Made by a program: the position numbers and the translations under genes. 64,000 bases of DNA from Heliopora coerulea. Taxonomy: Eukaryota > Cnidaria > Anthozoa > Scleralcyonacea > Helioporidae. Position 1 is the first letter of the stretch, and the number at the start of each line of letters is the position of its first letter. The DNA lies in the NCBI GenBank assembly GCA_030142905.1, contig JASJOG010000103.1, positions 653,501-717,500 on the forward strand, written 5' to 3'. The notes below the pieces were generated by a model. That model was not told the DNA's origin, made no database searches, and saw only the letters and a list, made by a program, of their open reading frames with translations. Below, one piece after another: positions 1-12,700 of the stretch.

Positions 1-118
1 GTTCGTGTGTGTTTCTAAGGGTCAGAGCTTCTAACCGGTCTTCAGAAGGTTGCGAATTTGGTTTCCATCTGGGGTTTAGAAATCGTTTTTGTTAGGGTTT
101 GAGCTTGACGGATGTCCA
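1..118 (+). repeat. Decayed tRNA-derived SINE copy (family B)
   Basis: These bases align, with many substitutions, to the better kept SINE copy at about 53943-54055. Shared blocks include CCGGTC, TCAGAAGGTTGC, AGAAATCGTTTTT and GAGCTTGACG. The B-box region (GGTTCGGTCCC in the good copy) has decayed here. It is cut by the window edge. Confidence 0.65.
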
Positions 119-1539
119 GACATTGTCTGAAACACAGAATTGTTATTATTACAAGTTATTATTTCTTGTAGTTTTTCATATTATTGAACGACAAAACCAC
201 TCGAGATTTTCCGTACGATCTAATTTGCCGTTGGACGAAAGAACTTGTAGCGATCATTTCATCGTTGTGATTTCTTGTGGGCATTTTGTGGAGGGAACGA
301 AAAGGCAAGGGTTTATGTGGCTGTGAAGCTCTCAAATCCCAGGTTGAATTGCACATTGCATTTGTAAAACCATGAAGTCGTACATAGCTTTAGCAGAATG
401 TAGATCTAAACAGTTGCTAATGATTTCACAGCAGGCGTAATCTCCCCGAAGTATGTTTGTTACTCACCCAAAATTTGGATTTTTAAAGTTAAGTGAGGCA
501 TACTTAATCCCAGATACTTGTAACTCGCGGAAACGTTAGTTGGTTTTCCTCTAGTATATATCACTGGACTAAGCCCGAGGCTGAGGTTCGTGGTACGGAT
601 GAGATCTTAATAATTCTTGACATCGAAAACAGTTTGTTAATCCGTTGCCTTAGTATACACCTTGAAGTATCAACCAGCTGATAATTGACCGGTCTAAAAC
701 TGTAAAACTTTGCTAGGGAATCGACTGGCCTGGGTCAAGCTCTAAAGGTTGTCAGCAGCGAAACGTCAGCACATGCATGATATGTCTTTGCTTATAGAAA
801 TAATGCCTGTCTAATCTCAGCGCTTTATAAGACAAGATGTTCACAAATCACTAATTCTCTCAAAGTTTTCGACGAATCATAGATCAAGGGTGTGAAAACT
901 ATATCATGGTTTATTTAATCCCCTCGTTCACCACACGAAGCACTGTGCCAGGGTAACAAGAGGGACCTTACGATCTACGACATCCTTTAAACAAAAGAAT
1001 TCTGCATGCAAAACAAAGAGAATGATTAATTTTCAATCTCCAGAGAAAGAGGATTCTCAAAACTTTTATCGTTGTGCATACAACGTCACCCAAACCATTT
1101 TCACGTGATAAAGAAGACCTCAGTTCGTGGAGTCAAGAAAGCTGTTAGTTAAGATTGAACTCAACCCGAGCTTGCGTTCGTTTTAGCAGGATTGAAGCGT
1201 TTTAAGAGTCACAAAACAAGCCGCAAATATCAAGCATGGTGGTCGAGAAGCTGTGGTTTCTTCAAATGCCGAAATTTGAAAGGACGTTGTCCTTCAAGTT
1301 GATGTCGTAGATCTTAAGGTCCCTAATATTGGCATACTTGGGTCCGCATACACGAAAGATGATTGAATCGTAGCCAGACCAACACTACCTCGTTACAGCT
1401 GTAAGTAATGATAACAATTCGGAAGTCATTCGTTAATGTTCCATTTCGTTTCTTTAACTTTTTTTATTATGTTAAATTTAATTAGTGTTGGATTTGAGAT
1501 GTCTTATAAACGCAGTCCGAATATCCCAGTCAAAAATAA
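119..1539. other. No gene or clear element recognised
   Basis: I read both strands and see no conserved protein segment, no credible exon with splice sites in phase, and no clear terminal repeats. The 5' exons of the large gene could be hidden here if they are short. Confidence 0.4.
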
Positions 1540-2278
1540 GAAAGAAAACCAAAAGCCATATAATAAATTCCTTATGAACCTCGTTTACTCGGTCCATACT
1601 GGAAAGCATTTGCCACACAGACCTCGCTACTTCATTTCTCAGTCTGCACGAAAACCAGTGGCGGGCCCAGGAGAGGGGCCAAAGGGGCCCGGCCTCCCAT
1701 TTTGAGCGGTTGAGGATGCTATAGCTCTTTAAAATTAATTGCACAAAAAAGAATAAGGTAACTCAGCAGATAACTTTCTTTGCTCTGTATGATAGAGGCT
1801 GTATTTGTGATGAAACGTATTTTCTTGTTTCTGAAACATTCTGTCGTATTGCTAACATCACGTTTAGGTACTTCTAAACAAGTACAAACAGTACGTTGCT
1901 GATGCAGCTGATGATCACAGAACCAACTGTCAATTTCACACAGTCGTTATTCATCCTTCATACAACTGCTTCGAACCCTGAAGTATACATATTCCATATC
2001 ACAGTGTTAAAATACCTGATTTAGAATCATCAGTTTTGAAGAAAGTTTTAAAATACAGAAAATGCTTGGTTGGACATGTTAGAAACTTCTCCAGAGGGAT
2101 ACCTTTCCCCTAGCAATCATCAGACACCGCCAAGGGTGTCGTGATAGCTATCTCCAATCCTTGGAGGCTCTTCATTCGAGCACCTCTTTTTGCACATCCT
2201 GGGTCCGTCACTGAAAACCTCAGGCAAATATTTTCTAGTATGAACCTCTCTCTCTCGGTCAATTAGTATTTATTATTA
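1540..2278 (+). repeat. Dispersed repeat A, split by a MITE insertion
   Basis: The outer parts (1540-1656 and 2213-2278) together match the copy at 8370-8565: both share AAATTCCTTATNAACCTCG, then CTCGGTCC, CTGCACGAAAAC and CCTCAGGCAAATA. In this copy the match is interrupted exactly at GAAAACC by a 556-bp insertion, while the 8370 copy is continuous. A short inverted relative with the CCTCAGGCAAATA motif lies near 35598-35640. Confidence 0.75.
1657..2212. mobile_element. MITE-like DNA transposon with 16-bp TIRs
   Basis: The left end AGTGGCGGGCCCAGGA and the reverse complement of the right end, AGTGACGGACCCAGGA, agree at 14 of 16 bases. The element is flanked by a 7-bp direct repeat GAAAACC (1650-1656 and 2213-2219), and it interrupts repeat A, whose uninterrupted copy is at 8370-8565. 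No transposase frame is present, so it is non-autonomous. The AGTGG...CACT ends recall hAT elements, but hAT usually makes 8-bp duplications, so the superfamily is not settled. Confidence 0.75.
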
Positions 2279-2420
2279 AAGCAAATGGTTTGAACCTGGG
2301 AGAATCAGTGCGTGTTGAAGGTAGATCCTCCGGGTTAGGGTAGTCTTGAGAAAGACTGTTGGTTACTGACGTTTCGACGGCCTCAGCGGTGGTCAACTTC
2401 AGAGTCGAAGGAAGATTCTT
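2279..2420 (-). repeat. Repeat C with hammerhead-like core
   Basis: The segment AATGGTTTGAAC, AGAATCAG, GGTAGATC, then GAGAAAGACTG and CTGACGTTTCGACGGCC recurs at 59179-59320 and, inverted, at 59305-59392. On the minus strand it reads CTCTGAAG, a stem-forming stretch, then GTCGAAACGTCAG, which resembles the CUGANGA / GAAA boxes of hammerhead ribozymes. The CUGANGA box is imperfect here. Confidence 0.55.
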
Positions 2421-2439
2421 CATCTTCACGTACAGTGGG

Positions 2440-3332
2440 GAAGCCAGGATTTTCCTAAAGGGGTGGCCATCGCCCGACCACGATGGGCCAAGACCGACAA
2501 CAAAGAGCTGAATGGCCAATTAATTGCACACACCCCCAATTTGGTCTGGGTTAATTTTTGTGACCAATTCAAGAGGGAAGACCCTTTCTAATAGGTAGAC
2601 TGTCCAACCTTAGGATCTCGCTAAATCGTGATTTTACTTGGGGGGTTTGGGGGCATACTCCCGCAGGAATTTTGAAATTTTAATGTGTTGGAACACCATT
2701 TCCAGCAATCCCAGACGACAATTTCCGTCAAAAATGATCGGTAAATCGATCGTCATTTTGCGTCTTTTTTTAAATAAAAAATACTACAATTGTGAAACAC
2801 AAAGAATCGTAATTCCATAGACTGAGGCATATTCATCTAGACGAAGTTCGACAAGTCGGATATTACTGACTTATTAAAAGACAACCAGTCTGATTTACGT
2901 CCTGTTCATTTCGTCCATCTGTTTACCACTGGCGCCATTTTTTAAACAGGTCTTCAATGGATATATGCACTATTAGAGTTTGACGAAAATATCTTCCTAG
3001 CCTTGTTGTTTCTTCAAGCAGATGTCGAAATCGGGATTTTTCCAGTCCTGACCGCATATCGGTCGGGATTCGGGATTTTGAAGCAAAATCGGGATGGTTG
3101 TACAGTTTGATGAATAAGAAATAAAAAGGACATGAGCTTAACATGAGTATATTTTTTATGCAATGTAACACGTGAGGTGGGGGCATGGTACTATGGCCCC
3201 CCTTTTAATGCGCTAGTGTTCTATCGTGGAATTTTTATGACGGCACAGTGTGCCCGATTATTAAGTCGGCACGTTGATTACTTCAGTCTAATGCGCTTCC
3301 TGGTATAAAGTTTATCTTTTGTATCCTTTTAG
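2440..3332. other. Repeat-derived, gene-free stretch before the first exon
   Basis: It contains GGGG-rich fragments such as GGGGTGGCCATCGCCCG near 2460 and a related AGGAATTTTGAAATT motif near 2664 that reappears near 46165. No coding signal is visible. The polypyrimidine tract ending TCCTTTTAG at 3324-3332 is the acceptor of the first recognised exon. Confidence 0.4.
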
Positions 3333-3707
3333 AAACATTTTGTGACATGGCTTGGACTCACAATGGCACATACTGTTATAAACTTATACCTAAAACGACG
3401 TATGATGAAGCGGAAGGTGTTTGCCGAGAGATGAGGGGAAATGTAGCAAGCATTCGCAACTATCAACAAAATGTTTTTGTTCAAAGTTTTATACCTAATT
3501 ATAACACATATATTGGCCTCAGGATATCTAAAAATAGTTCTGGTGATTATCAGTATGCTTGGCGTGATGGAAGTAACGTGGATTATAAGAACATTGTCGT
3601 TAATCTTCATAAAAAACGTTCGTGTGCAATAATAGTGAAAAGTTCCAGTGAATGGCGGTCGGTGGAATGTTCATCCAAAAGCATAGCATTGTGCGAGAAA
3701 TTAGAAA
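3333..3707 (+). CDS. Exon: C-type lectin domain 1
   Basis: This exon codes for about 125 residues of a C-type lectin fold. Visible landmarks are the opening [15 protein letters not shown], a [11 protein letters not shown] segment equal to the usual C...G..LASI helix, YIGL, then WRDGS and a final W..VEC...ALCEK, giving the expected paired cysteines. It starts with two bases of a split codon after TTTTAG and ends at AAA|GTAAG, so it is a phase 1-1 module. Family members bind sugars, often with calcium, but the calcium triplet EPN or QPD is not evident, so sugar binding is uncertain. It is internal to the gene: no start codon or signal peptide belongs to it. Confidence 0.9.
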
Positions 3708-6700
3708 GTAAGGGCCAACTATATTTACTCGTAGCCATACCTAGTGGGCAATCCACCCTGGGCAAATTCTGTGTAAGGCGCCTCATCGGCAGGGGCGTTG
3801 TTTGTTCATTTTGATTGGGGGTGTCAGCTTGATTTTCCCAAATATTGTATCCTTTCATTTCAAAATTTGCCTGAATTTAATTTGACCCGCATTCAGGTCA
3901 TGTATGGTGTATAGCCTTGCTTCCTCAGCCCTAGAGGATAATGACCTGCCTAACTAAACCAAATTTTGCCCAAATTACTATCTGTTTTTACCCAAATTTT
4001 CTGCTTTTTAATAAAGTTTGGAGGTGTCACCCCCGTGAACTACGCCCATGCCTATCGACCCTCTCTAACGCACCCCCAGCTGTTTATATTTTAATAATTG
4101 TATACCTGCACTGCCGGCTTACGACTACGGCTTACTCATTTTTTTTGTGCTTTTTGTTTTTTTACTATAATTGTATTTGTAAATTTTAAACAGACGCTTC
4201 CGAGCCTTGATAGCTGCAAAATCGTCAACTAACGATGAGAAGTCAAGCCATCGATTCAACATTTCGTTCTGCTTTGAAAAACATATTTGAATCTAGAAAA
4301 ATAGACCAAAAAGTCGAACTTTTGTTTCTGAAAATGTCGCCTCACAAAATATTGCGCCAGGGCAAAGTGCCCCAATGGGCGACCCTTGATACGGCACTGT
4401 ATTTACAGACAAATTGGCCCCAACAGGAGATATTCTAAGAAGGAAATATACTCATGTAGTAATCATTGTGTTGCACTGATTGCACGGATATCAAAAATAC
4501 AGTGTTATCGAAAGGGATAACAACGACTAGTAATGCAAGAAAAGTAAGAGTCCTGATTTAATCCTTTTGTGCCAGAACCTTGCTCTTTTAGAAGTAAACT
4601 CGTTTGGGTTTAGCCAGAGTAAAATAATAGAGGACTGATGTCACCGGGAAGTAGTTAACTCCCTAAAAGTTGCTGTCCTGTACATAGGACACGTAGAAGA
4701 AAAGAACAATCGGGGGAACAAAGCTATCATCAGGTTATTCTTAACTCTTTAAAGGTTAGTGTCCTGAATTAAACTTTTTCCCGGCAGTATAACCCATCTA
4801 TTATTTTACTCTAGCCAACGACTGAAGATTTTATTAGTCAAAGGGAGAGCTCTCACCAGGAAGGAGTTAGGACACCTACAACAAACGAACAATTAAAGAA
4901 ACAAATCGAAAACGCGAGATCAAGGAATAATAATATTATTAATACAAAATTTGATAATTAAAAGGTTAATTAATAAAGTAAAGGGAATTCTCTTTGTGGA
5001 GAGAGATTTCATGAAACAGAAAATCGATACTCCCACATGAATCGTCTTGGCTAGAAGTATTCTCCTCTGAAGGTCGTTTTCCGCTAGACGAATTTCTTCG
5101 TGCGAAGCGATTTTTTCTTTTGTCTTACGTGCTTTCGGGTGGAACTAATGATGGATCTGTTCAATTCGAACAATTAAAAATCGATTCGCGCGACAAAATT
5201 CACCTAGTGGAAAACGGGCTTGACGATGAATTGTTGAACAAGCTGATACTTCCAAGCAGAGTATTATGATCTCTATATCGGTGTCATCAAATCTGCATGT
5301 AGATGGTCTCTATTGGCAGAAGGGAAAATTATGACTAGAGCTGCGTTCATCCTGCATATAAAATATTGGGTAGCTGGAAAACAGAAACAAAATAGAAACA
5401 AACCCAGCCAAAACTTGATACACTGGCACCCTAACGAGAAACAAGAGTGCAAAAACAGATCCTAAAACAGTCGAAACCTTGAACGCGCTCTTGTGTGTGA
5501 TTAGCCAATAGGATCACTGGAACTCTTACCCAGAAGAAACAAAATATCAGGTTTTTTTTGACGACTTCATTCTTTTTTCCCAGAAAGGTGTTGAGGTGCT
5601 TGGGTCAAAGGAAGCTTTTATAAGACGTCCTACCTGACGCTTTTTTCATGCCACCATTTTTAATATCAAGTAAACAAAAATTGTCGTTTTGATTTGCATG
5701 CGACTGAACAACTCGAAGCCGGGATTCCAACTTCTTAAAGTAGGTAAATGGTAAGGAATTTTGAACAAATCATGACAATCAACCCAAATTTACAGTCAAA
5801 TCTTGAAATGTTGTGGGTTATAGGGCATGTGACTTACTCCCTGCTCCTCATATGCGACGCAACTGGATCTAGTCTTGCATATTAATGTTATAAAAATATC
5901 TCCTACATGATCTCAAGAAATATTTACGTATATTTTCCAACTAATTATTGTAACATTTATCCAAAACTGCTTGATGTATTTTCTTTGTGTGTCTCCCAGT
6001 TGTTATTAATGCCTTCTACTACCTCAATGGCTCGTCTTTCTCCAAGAAAGGCGATAAACGAGAGCTTCAAAGTGAGTGGAACTTTGGCACCGCTAGATGC
6101 TTATCATTTTACTATTTTATGGGTGGAGCCGATGTTGGACGGTTGAACATCTTTAGAGAGAACTGGAGCGGACAAAGAACGTTGCTGTGGCGCTTAGCTG
6201 GTAGCCAAAATGGGACCTGGGATCAAGCAACCATGAATATTGACTCAAAAATACCATTCAGGGTAAAATGGTTTAAATTACTTTGCTATGATATTTTAAA
6301 ACATACGATTTTACTGAGTCCCCTCTTTCCATTACGGTCTTCCTTGCTTTACTGTTGTACGGTGGCCTATCGTTGCCATTCAAAAATTCTCAATAAATTG
6401 GATAAAAAAATAAATGAATAGAAAAACAAAAAAATATACATTATTTAAAAAAAGAATAAAGAAAAGAAGAAAAGCAAAATGATCTTAAACAAAAGTAAAA
6501 TTTAGCGACCTATCGTTGCCACAGTATGCCATAGGCCTTTGAGACGACTTCTGTAGACCACACGAAATATCCACGCAAATGTAAAACACTTGTAATTAAT
6601 GCAGCCGCAAACATAAAAGTATTGCCTGTTCGTACGGTGGCAACGAGAGGCTCGCTAAAATTTTGTTTTCGTTTGAAATTATGTTGCTTTTGTTTTTTCC

Positions 6701-9700
6701 CCTGTTTTTCCTTTTTATTGATTGAATAATATCTTTTTTTGTTTTTCTTTTCATTTATTTTTTATTCAATTTATCGCAAATTTTTGAATGACGCTATATC
6801 CGCCTTTCGTCGAGTAAATACTAAATATAGTCTAATGTTGTCATAAACGATTTGTGCAAATACTTTACACTAAGGGGAAGTTTCATGAAATAACTGCTGA
6901 GTCATTTATCATAGTTGCTTGCTGATGAAACTGAGTTGTTTACCTTGGTACGATCAATTTGGTAGGTAATATTTCAAGGCGTGGCTGGAGACGGTGATGC
7001 TCAGACGATTTACCTGTCCAGAATTAAATTTACTACTGTCTCTCCGTGTGGATTTAAGCCGCTATCAGCTATGCCACCTATGGAAGGTAAAACTTAAAAG
7101 TTAATGATTTCAACAAGTTGCCACATTGATTCATTAATCCGTTGCTTTGTATTTCAATACGTTTGTTTGTTTCTAATAATTGTAATTATTATTTATAAGG
7201 GTGCAGGAAACATGTGCTCCCGCAATCACTGTCAAGGGCCGTTCACACGTACGATTTTTCGCTTTGCTATTGTCATCCTGGTGTATGTAATAAACTCATG
7301 ACAGTCTAAGCAGCAAGGTATCTTGCAGTTTGTCCTCGCCACTCTCGTCAGTTAAATACATACTCCAAGATGTCAATCGCAAGACACAAAATCGCACGTG
7401 TAAACAGCCCTTTAGATGTGTGAGAAAATCTCAAGGAGATGTGATACAGACATGCCTAACATTATACGCAGCTCAAAGGAACTTTAAATCTTATCAGAGC
7501 AGCTGCTTTAATTTTTTTTAATCACTTCACAATTTCAAAATACATTTGAGTCAGTCGAGATTGGCTTCAAGAAGCTCAAAACCAGGTGGACAAAGAACGA
7601 CGGAAACGGTCAATGAAACTCCTTGGGACGGTTGTTTTAAAAGCGATTAACTTTTCCTGCGATGAACGTTAACGCTTAAATGACCGACTATTTCCGTGAT
7701 CTTTTAGGTCAAACCACCAAGTAAGCGATATATGCGTGATATCTGCATAGAAACCCGAGAAAAATGTCCCATATGAGAGGCAGCGAGACTATTCTGAGAG
7801 AATACAGCAAAAAGTAACCCACCTCAAATAATGTGGGGAGCAGAGACGGGAGTTCCTTTTGCTTGCTTTTTGATCGTTTTTTAAACAATGTTATTACTTA
7901 CAATTTTGAAATTGAACTTTGGTCGCTTTATTTGTCGATTTGGTATGGCCAAAAACCCGAAGAACAAACGTAGGGTCGTATACGACCCGATTGGTAGAAG
8001 AGTTTATCGTTAGTATATGGCAGAGCTAGTATTTCGGTTTGTAAGCAAAATTACGCGTGCTAATTGGTTGCTGAACGGTCCGAGGTCTTACGATATTCGA
8101 CCGATCGGTCCAAGTCGCTTTTTATTCCGGAGCAGTGAGCTTTGGCGGGAAAATCATCGAGCAGATTTTAATATTATTTAAGGAGAATTAAGTATCTACC
8201 ACGAAAAATTCCGAATAATAAAATGTGGAGGAACACTATTACAGCTTTCGTTCAAAGTTAATTGTACGGAAGTACGGCAAATTAATGTTTAACTGGTGTA
8301 AACACGAAGCGAGACGAACAAGTATCGAGGTAAGGTAGACAGCAACGTCCGAGACGATAAACCCCGTTAAAGAAGGAAAGAAAACCAACTGAGATTCATA
8401 TGATAAATTCCTTATTAACCTCGTTTGCTCGGTCCGTATTGGAAAGTATTTGTCTTCAATTTTTTCGTACAGACCTCGCTTCCACGTCAGTCGATCTGCA
8501 CGAAAACCTCAGGCAAATACTTTCCTGCACGGATCTCGTTCTCGGTTAATAAGTATTTACCATACAGTGGCAAAACAAAAATCTCTTAACGCACACTTGA
8601 AAGGAAGTTCTCTCTGGGTCTCATATAGAGTTTTTCTGAGTATCGAAAGCTTAACACAGCTGGAACAATAAGAAATAACAACACTCTACCAGTGTCTAGC
8701 TGCAATTTCTCAACTAAATAAAATACTTCTTTGAAGTTTTTTGTTTGTTGTTTTGGGTTTTTGGGGGGGTTGTTTTTTATATCATATTCATCAATCATCA
8801 ATCGGAAGCTGTTTTTTTGGAACGGGACGATCAAACACTTATGACATTGCTCTAAAATCTTAGACAAAACAGTTAAGACAACTACATCAAACCTGGACTA
8901 AACATGAATTATATGTTTGCAAAGCAAAAAGAGTGAGGGAACTACTAATATCCTAAGGAAAGAAACACTGAAGTTTAGAGCGAAGGCCCTTTGTTAGAAT
9001 GAAACGTGATATTATATAAGAACTGGGTGATATTTGTATAGTGGAAAAAAGTCGTGTAATGAAAACTGTTATGCTGAAGGCAGCATGTCTAACTTGTGAA
9101 CAAAAAAATAGCCCCTGAAGAAACTATGGAAACTTCAGACAATTACATTTTACGGACATTTGTGGTCTATAAGTTAGACATACCTATGATGATGTCATGC
9201 ATGTGATGTAAATTTATATTTGGTCAGTTTTGTCAACTGAACCAATATGCAGAGTTTCAAGCGATTTCTTCGAATTGCATTCCGAGGTACAACTTTATTT
9301 TTCAGTTAGTAAAAATATGTTGTCAGCAAACTGATGTCGTACATCTTATTTACATGTTTAACAAATTGAAATATCACTAGAACGAAGTGAGATTTCGAAA
9401 AACGATATGATGTGTTCCTTTATCATTTCAAGGGTTATGTAGATTCATAGGCACTTTAAATTTCCTAAAAATATTGAATTGAAGCGGAGCATTGCCTCGC
9501 CCCTTCAGCTCTCCGGCATATATATCAATTTATATATGATATATATAAATTCGAACCAATACTGCAACCTTTCTGGTCCTCACCTTTGGTTTATATATAT
9601 GTATATATACTTCATGTGCTTCCATATGTACGTCAAGTTGTAAAGTTTGGTTGTATTGATTTGGTTTGGTATTGATGGCACAGTGGTAGTGAATTTGTCG

Positions 9701-12700
9701 CTCATCTGGTGACGAGGGATTGATTCATTTTCCGTTCAGTTGCCTGGTTAAAATGTTACCTGTTAACTGGTCACATGTAGGAAGAGTGTTGTCCACTTTG
9801 GCTCTACTATCAGTTTCCTCCTGTGGTAACACTGGATCATTAGAGGTAGCCCCTACTGGGCATATCGAGAATAAATAGACACTTGATATTCTATGGCAAA
9901 ACAATCAACTAGTTTTCGAGGACGACTGATTCACATCCATGGTCGCGTTAAAACGTAAATGTCGTAGATGTAAATAACCGACACATTAACTCGCTTAATG
10001 TCTTCGAAGATTCTATCTTCAAAGAGTTCATTTATATTTACAGCTTACTGTAAATTAGACTATTTACACTTTTGAATAAGTTCTTTTTTTTAAGAGGAAA
10101 AGCGCTTGTTGACTTTTCGAAAACTAATACCTTAATGGTTATGGTCCCCTTACTTTGTTCTATAAACGATTGTTATGCCTCTAATGACTTCATTGTTTGC
10201 GAACTCAGACCCTCTGGTCCTCAAATTTTTTAAATCCTGATTTTTCCAAATCAGAACTTGTCTTAGTGTGTGGACTAAAGCAGGTTATTATTTGAGGGTA
10301 TAAATGACAAGTTTTAGCGTATAGGCTCTTTATCCACTCGGTTGGTATACCGAGTTTTTATGGTATTATTCACAAGAAGTATTTGATCGGTTTCCAAAAC
10401 ACTGAGGAGTGCACTAAAAAAACGAGCTGTAGTTTTTGATAGCTCTTTCAGATGTTCAAACATTAGGCCGTCCCACATTCTTCCAAGTGTATGTTACCGC
10501 ATCTCAAACAAATTTGTACTTTAGGAGAAGTTAATAGATTAAAAATTTTCGGCATTTTATATTAAGTGACATAACATTTTCAAGCTAAATTCTCTGAACT
10601 GATTCCGTTTGTTTTTTGTTTTTGATTTGTCGTTCTCAAATTCATTAATAATTCATGAATTACAGTAGCCAATCCATGAACATATACCATATCACATACA
10701 TGCAGTTTAATACCCAATGAAAACCTGTAGGAAAATGAATCACTAAAGATCTGGACCACATTTCTTGATTTACATATTCATATCAATAAACAAACATGCA
10801 ACAAATCAATTGGAATATTCGTTAGAGAAGCCAGTTCAAACACTCTCATCGTGTTTCATCAGGGGACTTCAAACACTAGAAAACAACAAAAATAATTAAC
10901 CTCGGCCCTTCGCCCCTTCGGTTTTCATTATTTTCTCGTGTTTGGAACCTCCGATGAAACACTCAGACACGAGTCTGAACTGTTACGTAAGATCTCCTGG
11001 ATGCTCTTTCTATTTTGTTTTAGAAAACTATCGTTACGTGGGTTGCTATCACGCAAATTCGTGGGATACAAACGACTATGCTTTGGCAACAATATCCGGT
11101 GATGTACATACCATTGATGAATGCGCAAACTTAGCCAAACGCCGAGACCTAAATGTGTTCGGTCTGAGTGGTAGCCTTTGCGTTGCTGGATTAAGGTTTT
11201 CTTATAACAAATTTGGGGATAGCAATGATTGCAATGAAAACGGACGTGGAGGAAATCAAGTAAATAGTGTTTACGTCTTACCCACTCAAGGTAAGCTATG
11301 TAGAAACATAAGCTGATAATTTTTGAAGGAGGAAATTCTCGTGTGTCTATATATTTTCAAGACCCCAACCGGAACCTGTTGCGAAAAATGCAACATTGTC
11401 CCGCTTGGGTCTTAAAAATATCTAAATACTCGAGATTTTCCTCTTTCAAAAATTATCAACTTAACAGTTAGTGGTCGAGTGTAAATGCCATAATGTTCTA
11501 TGTAGAAACACAAGTCTGGGCATAGATGATGTCAAACATTTACGTTGCGATTAAGTTATGGAATACCATCATGTGGGTAGGAGAAGTGGAGTGAGGATTG
11601 TACAGTAGTCCTCTCCATTTCTTTTACATACTTTGAGGAACGGAAACAAACGTTAGACAGGCGCGAACACGAACACGAAATGACGAGACTATAACTGACG
11701 AAAACAAAATGACGAATACGAAAGACTTAACTGTAACTGACGAATACGAAGATATTAACGATGATATTTGACAAACCGCGCAAACGCACGTTAGACAGGC
11801 GCGAAGATAAACACGAAATGACGAGACTGTAACTGGCAAATACGAAATGACAAACCAACATGAATAGAAAATGACGAGACTACGACTGACGTTCCAAAAT
11901 CTCGCATGCGGGATCGTTTTTGGTTCCTCAAATCTTCCATTCCCTCTTTTCTCCTATTTTCTTTTACATTTTGAAAGGAAAGGAGGAGGGAAAGAGAGAT
12001 TTGAACTCTATGGAACGCGATTTCATTAAACATTTTGGAGAAATACAACCTTATGATTTGAGAATATACACATAAAATGTTAAAATATGAGAGTACGGAT
12101 CACTGATGCGTCTTAATTAAAACATAAGACCTCAACTAAATTAGGTAAGATTTACAAAAACGACATACTCAAAGCATTTCATTTTCCGAATGCATTTTAG
12201 GCATGCCAAAGTAAAACTTTGGTCAGTTTTTCTAAAGTAAATATCTCGTCAGTGGCTTCTGTCCTCCTCATAGCCCTCTCACGGTGTTATTCCCTGGAAT
12301 AAAAAAAAAAGCTTACACGATATCTTATTTACCATACGCAGATTACCACTGTGATAATTTCTGGATTCCAAGTGATTACCACGAATATTGCTACTTTTAC
12401 AACTCTAATCAAATGAATGCGTCAGAAGCTAGTAATTTCTGCGAATCAAACGACGCCCATTTGCTTAGTATTAAGAACGAATACGAGAACACCTTTATTA
12501 CATCTATTTCAAAAGTTAATTCTGGTTATTATTACTGGCTTGGATTGCTAAGTTCACCTGCATTGACTGGATCTCATAAACGACGATGGACCGACGGAAG
12601 TATAATGGATTACGAGTACTTTGGTAGTTCACAAGATCCGCTGGATACAAGTAAATGTGCAACAAGACACATAACAGGATCTGTTTGGAGGTTTGAGGAA

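Larger units (their letters stand above)
3708..5999 (+). other. Intron between lectin 1 and MAM exons
   Basis: It holds a short open frame at 4235-4438 with no recognisable relatives, two copies of the dispersed short repeat D (4600-4860) and a fold-back at 5080-5219. The amino-terminal half of the MAM domain should be coded here, but I could not find it. Confidence 0.55.
7087..11023 (+). other. Intron between MAM and WSC exons
   Basis: Almost 4 kb with no recognised coding segment. It contains a 16-bp perfect palindrome GGGTCGTATACGACCC (7973-7988), an intact copy of repeat A (8370-8565), TA-rich tracts near 9520-9610, a SINE of family C (9672-9850) and an inverted-repeat pair near 10836-10982. 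Confidence 0.6.

Noticed and set aside
1436..1705. Open frame with a hydrophobic start that could be the missing signal peptide
   Set aside because: Its second half lies in repeat A and the MITE end, and no phase-1 donor follows the hydrophobic part.
4235..4438. Short open frame in the first intron
   Set aside because: No family resemblance and no in-phase splice sites; probably chance.
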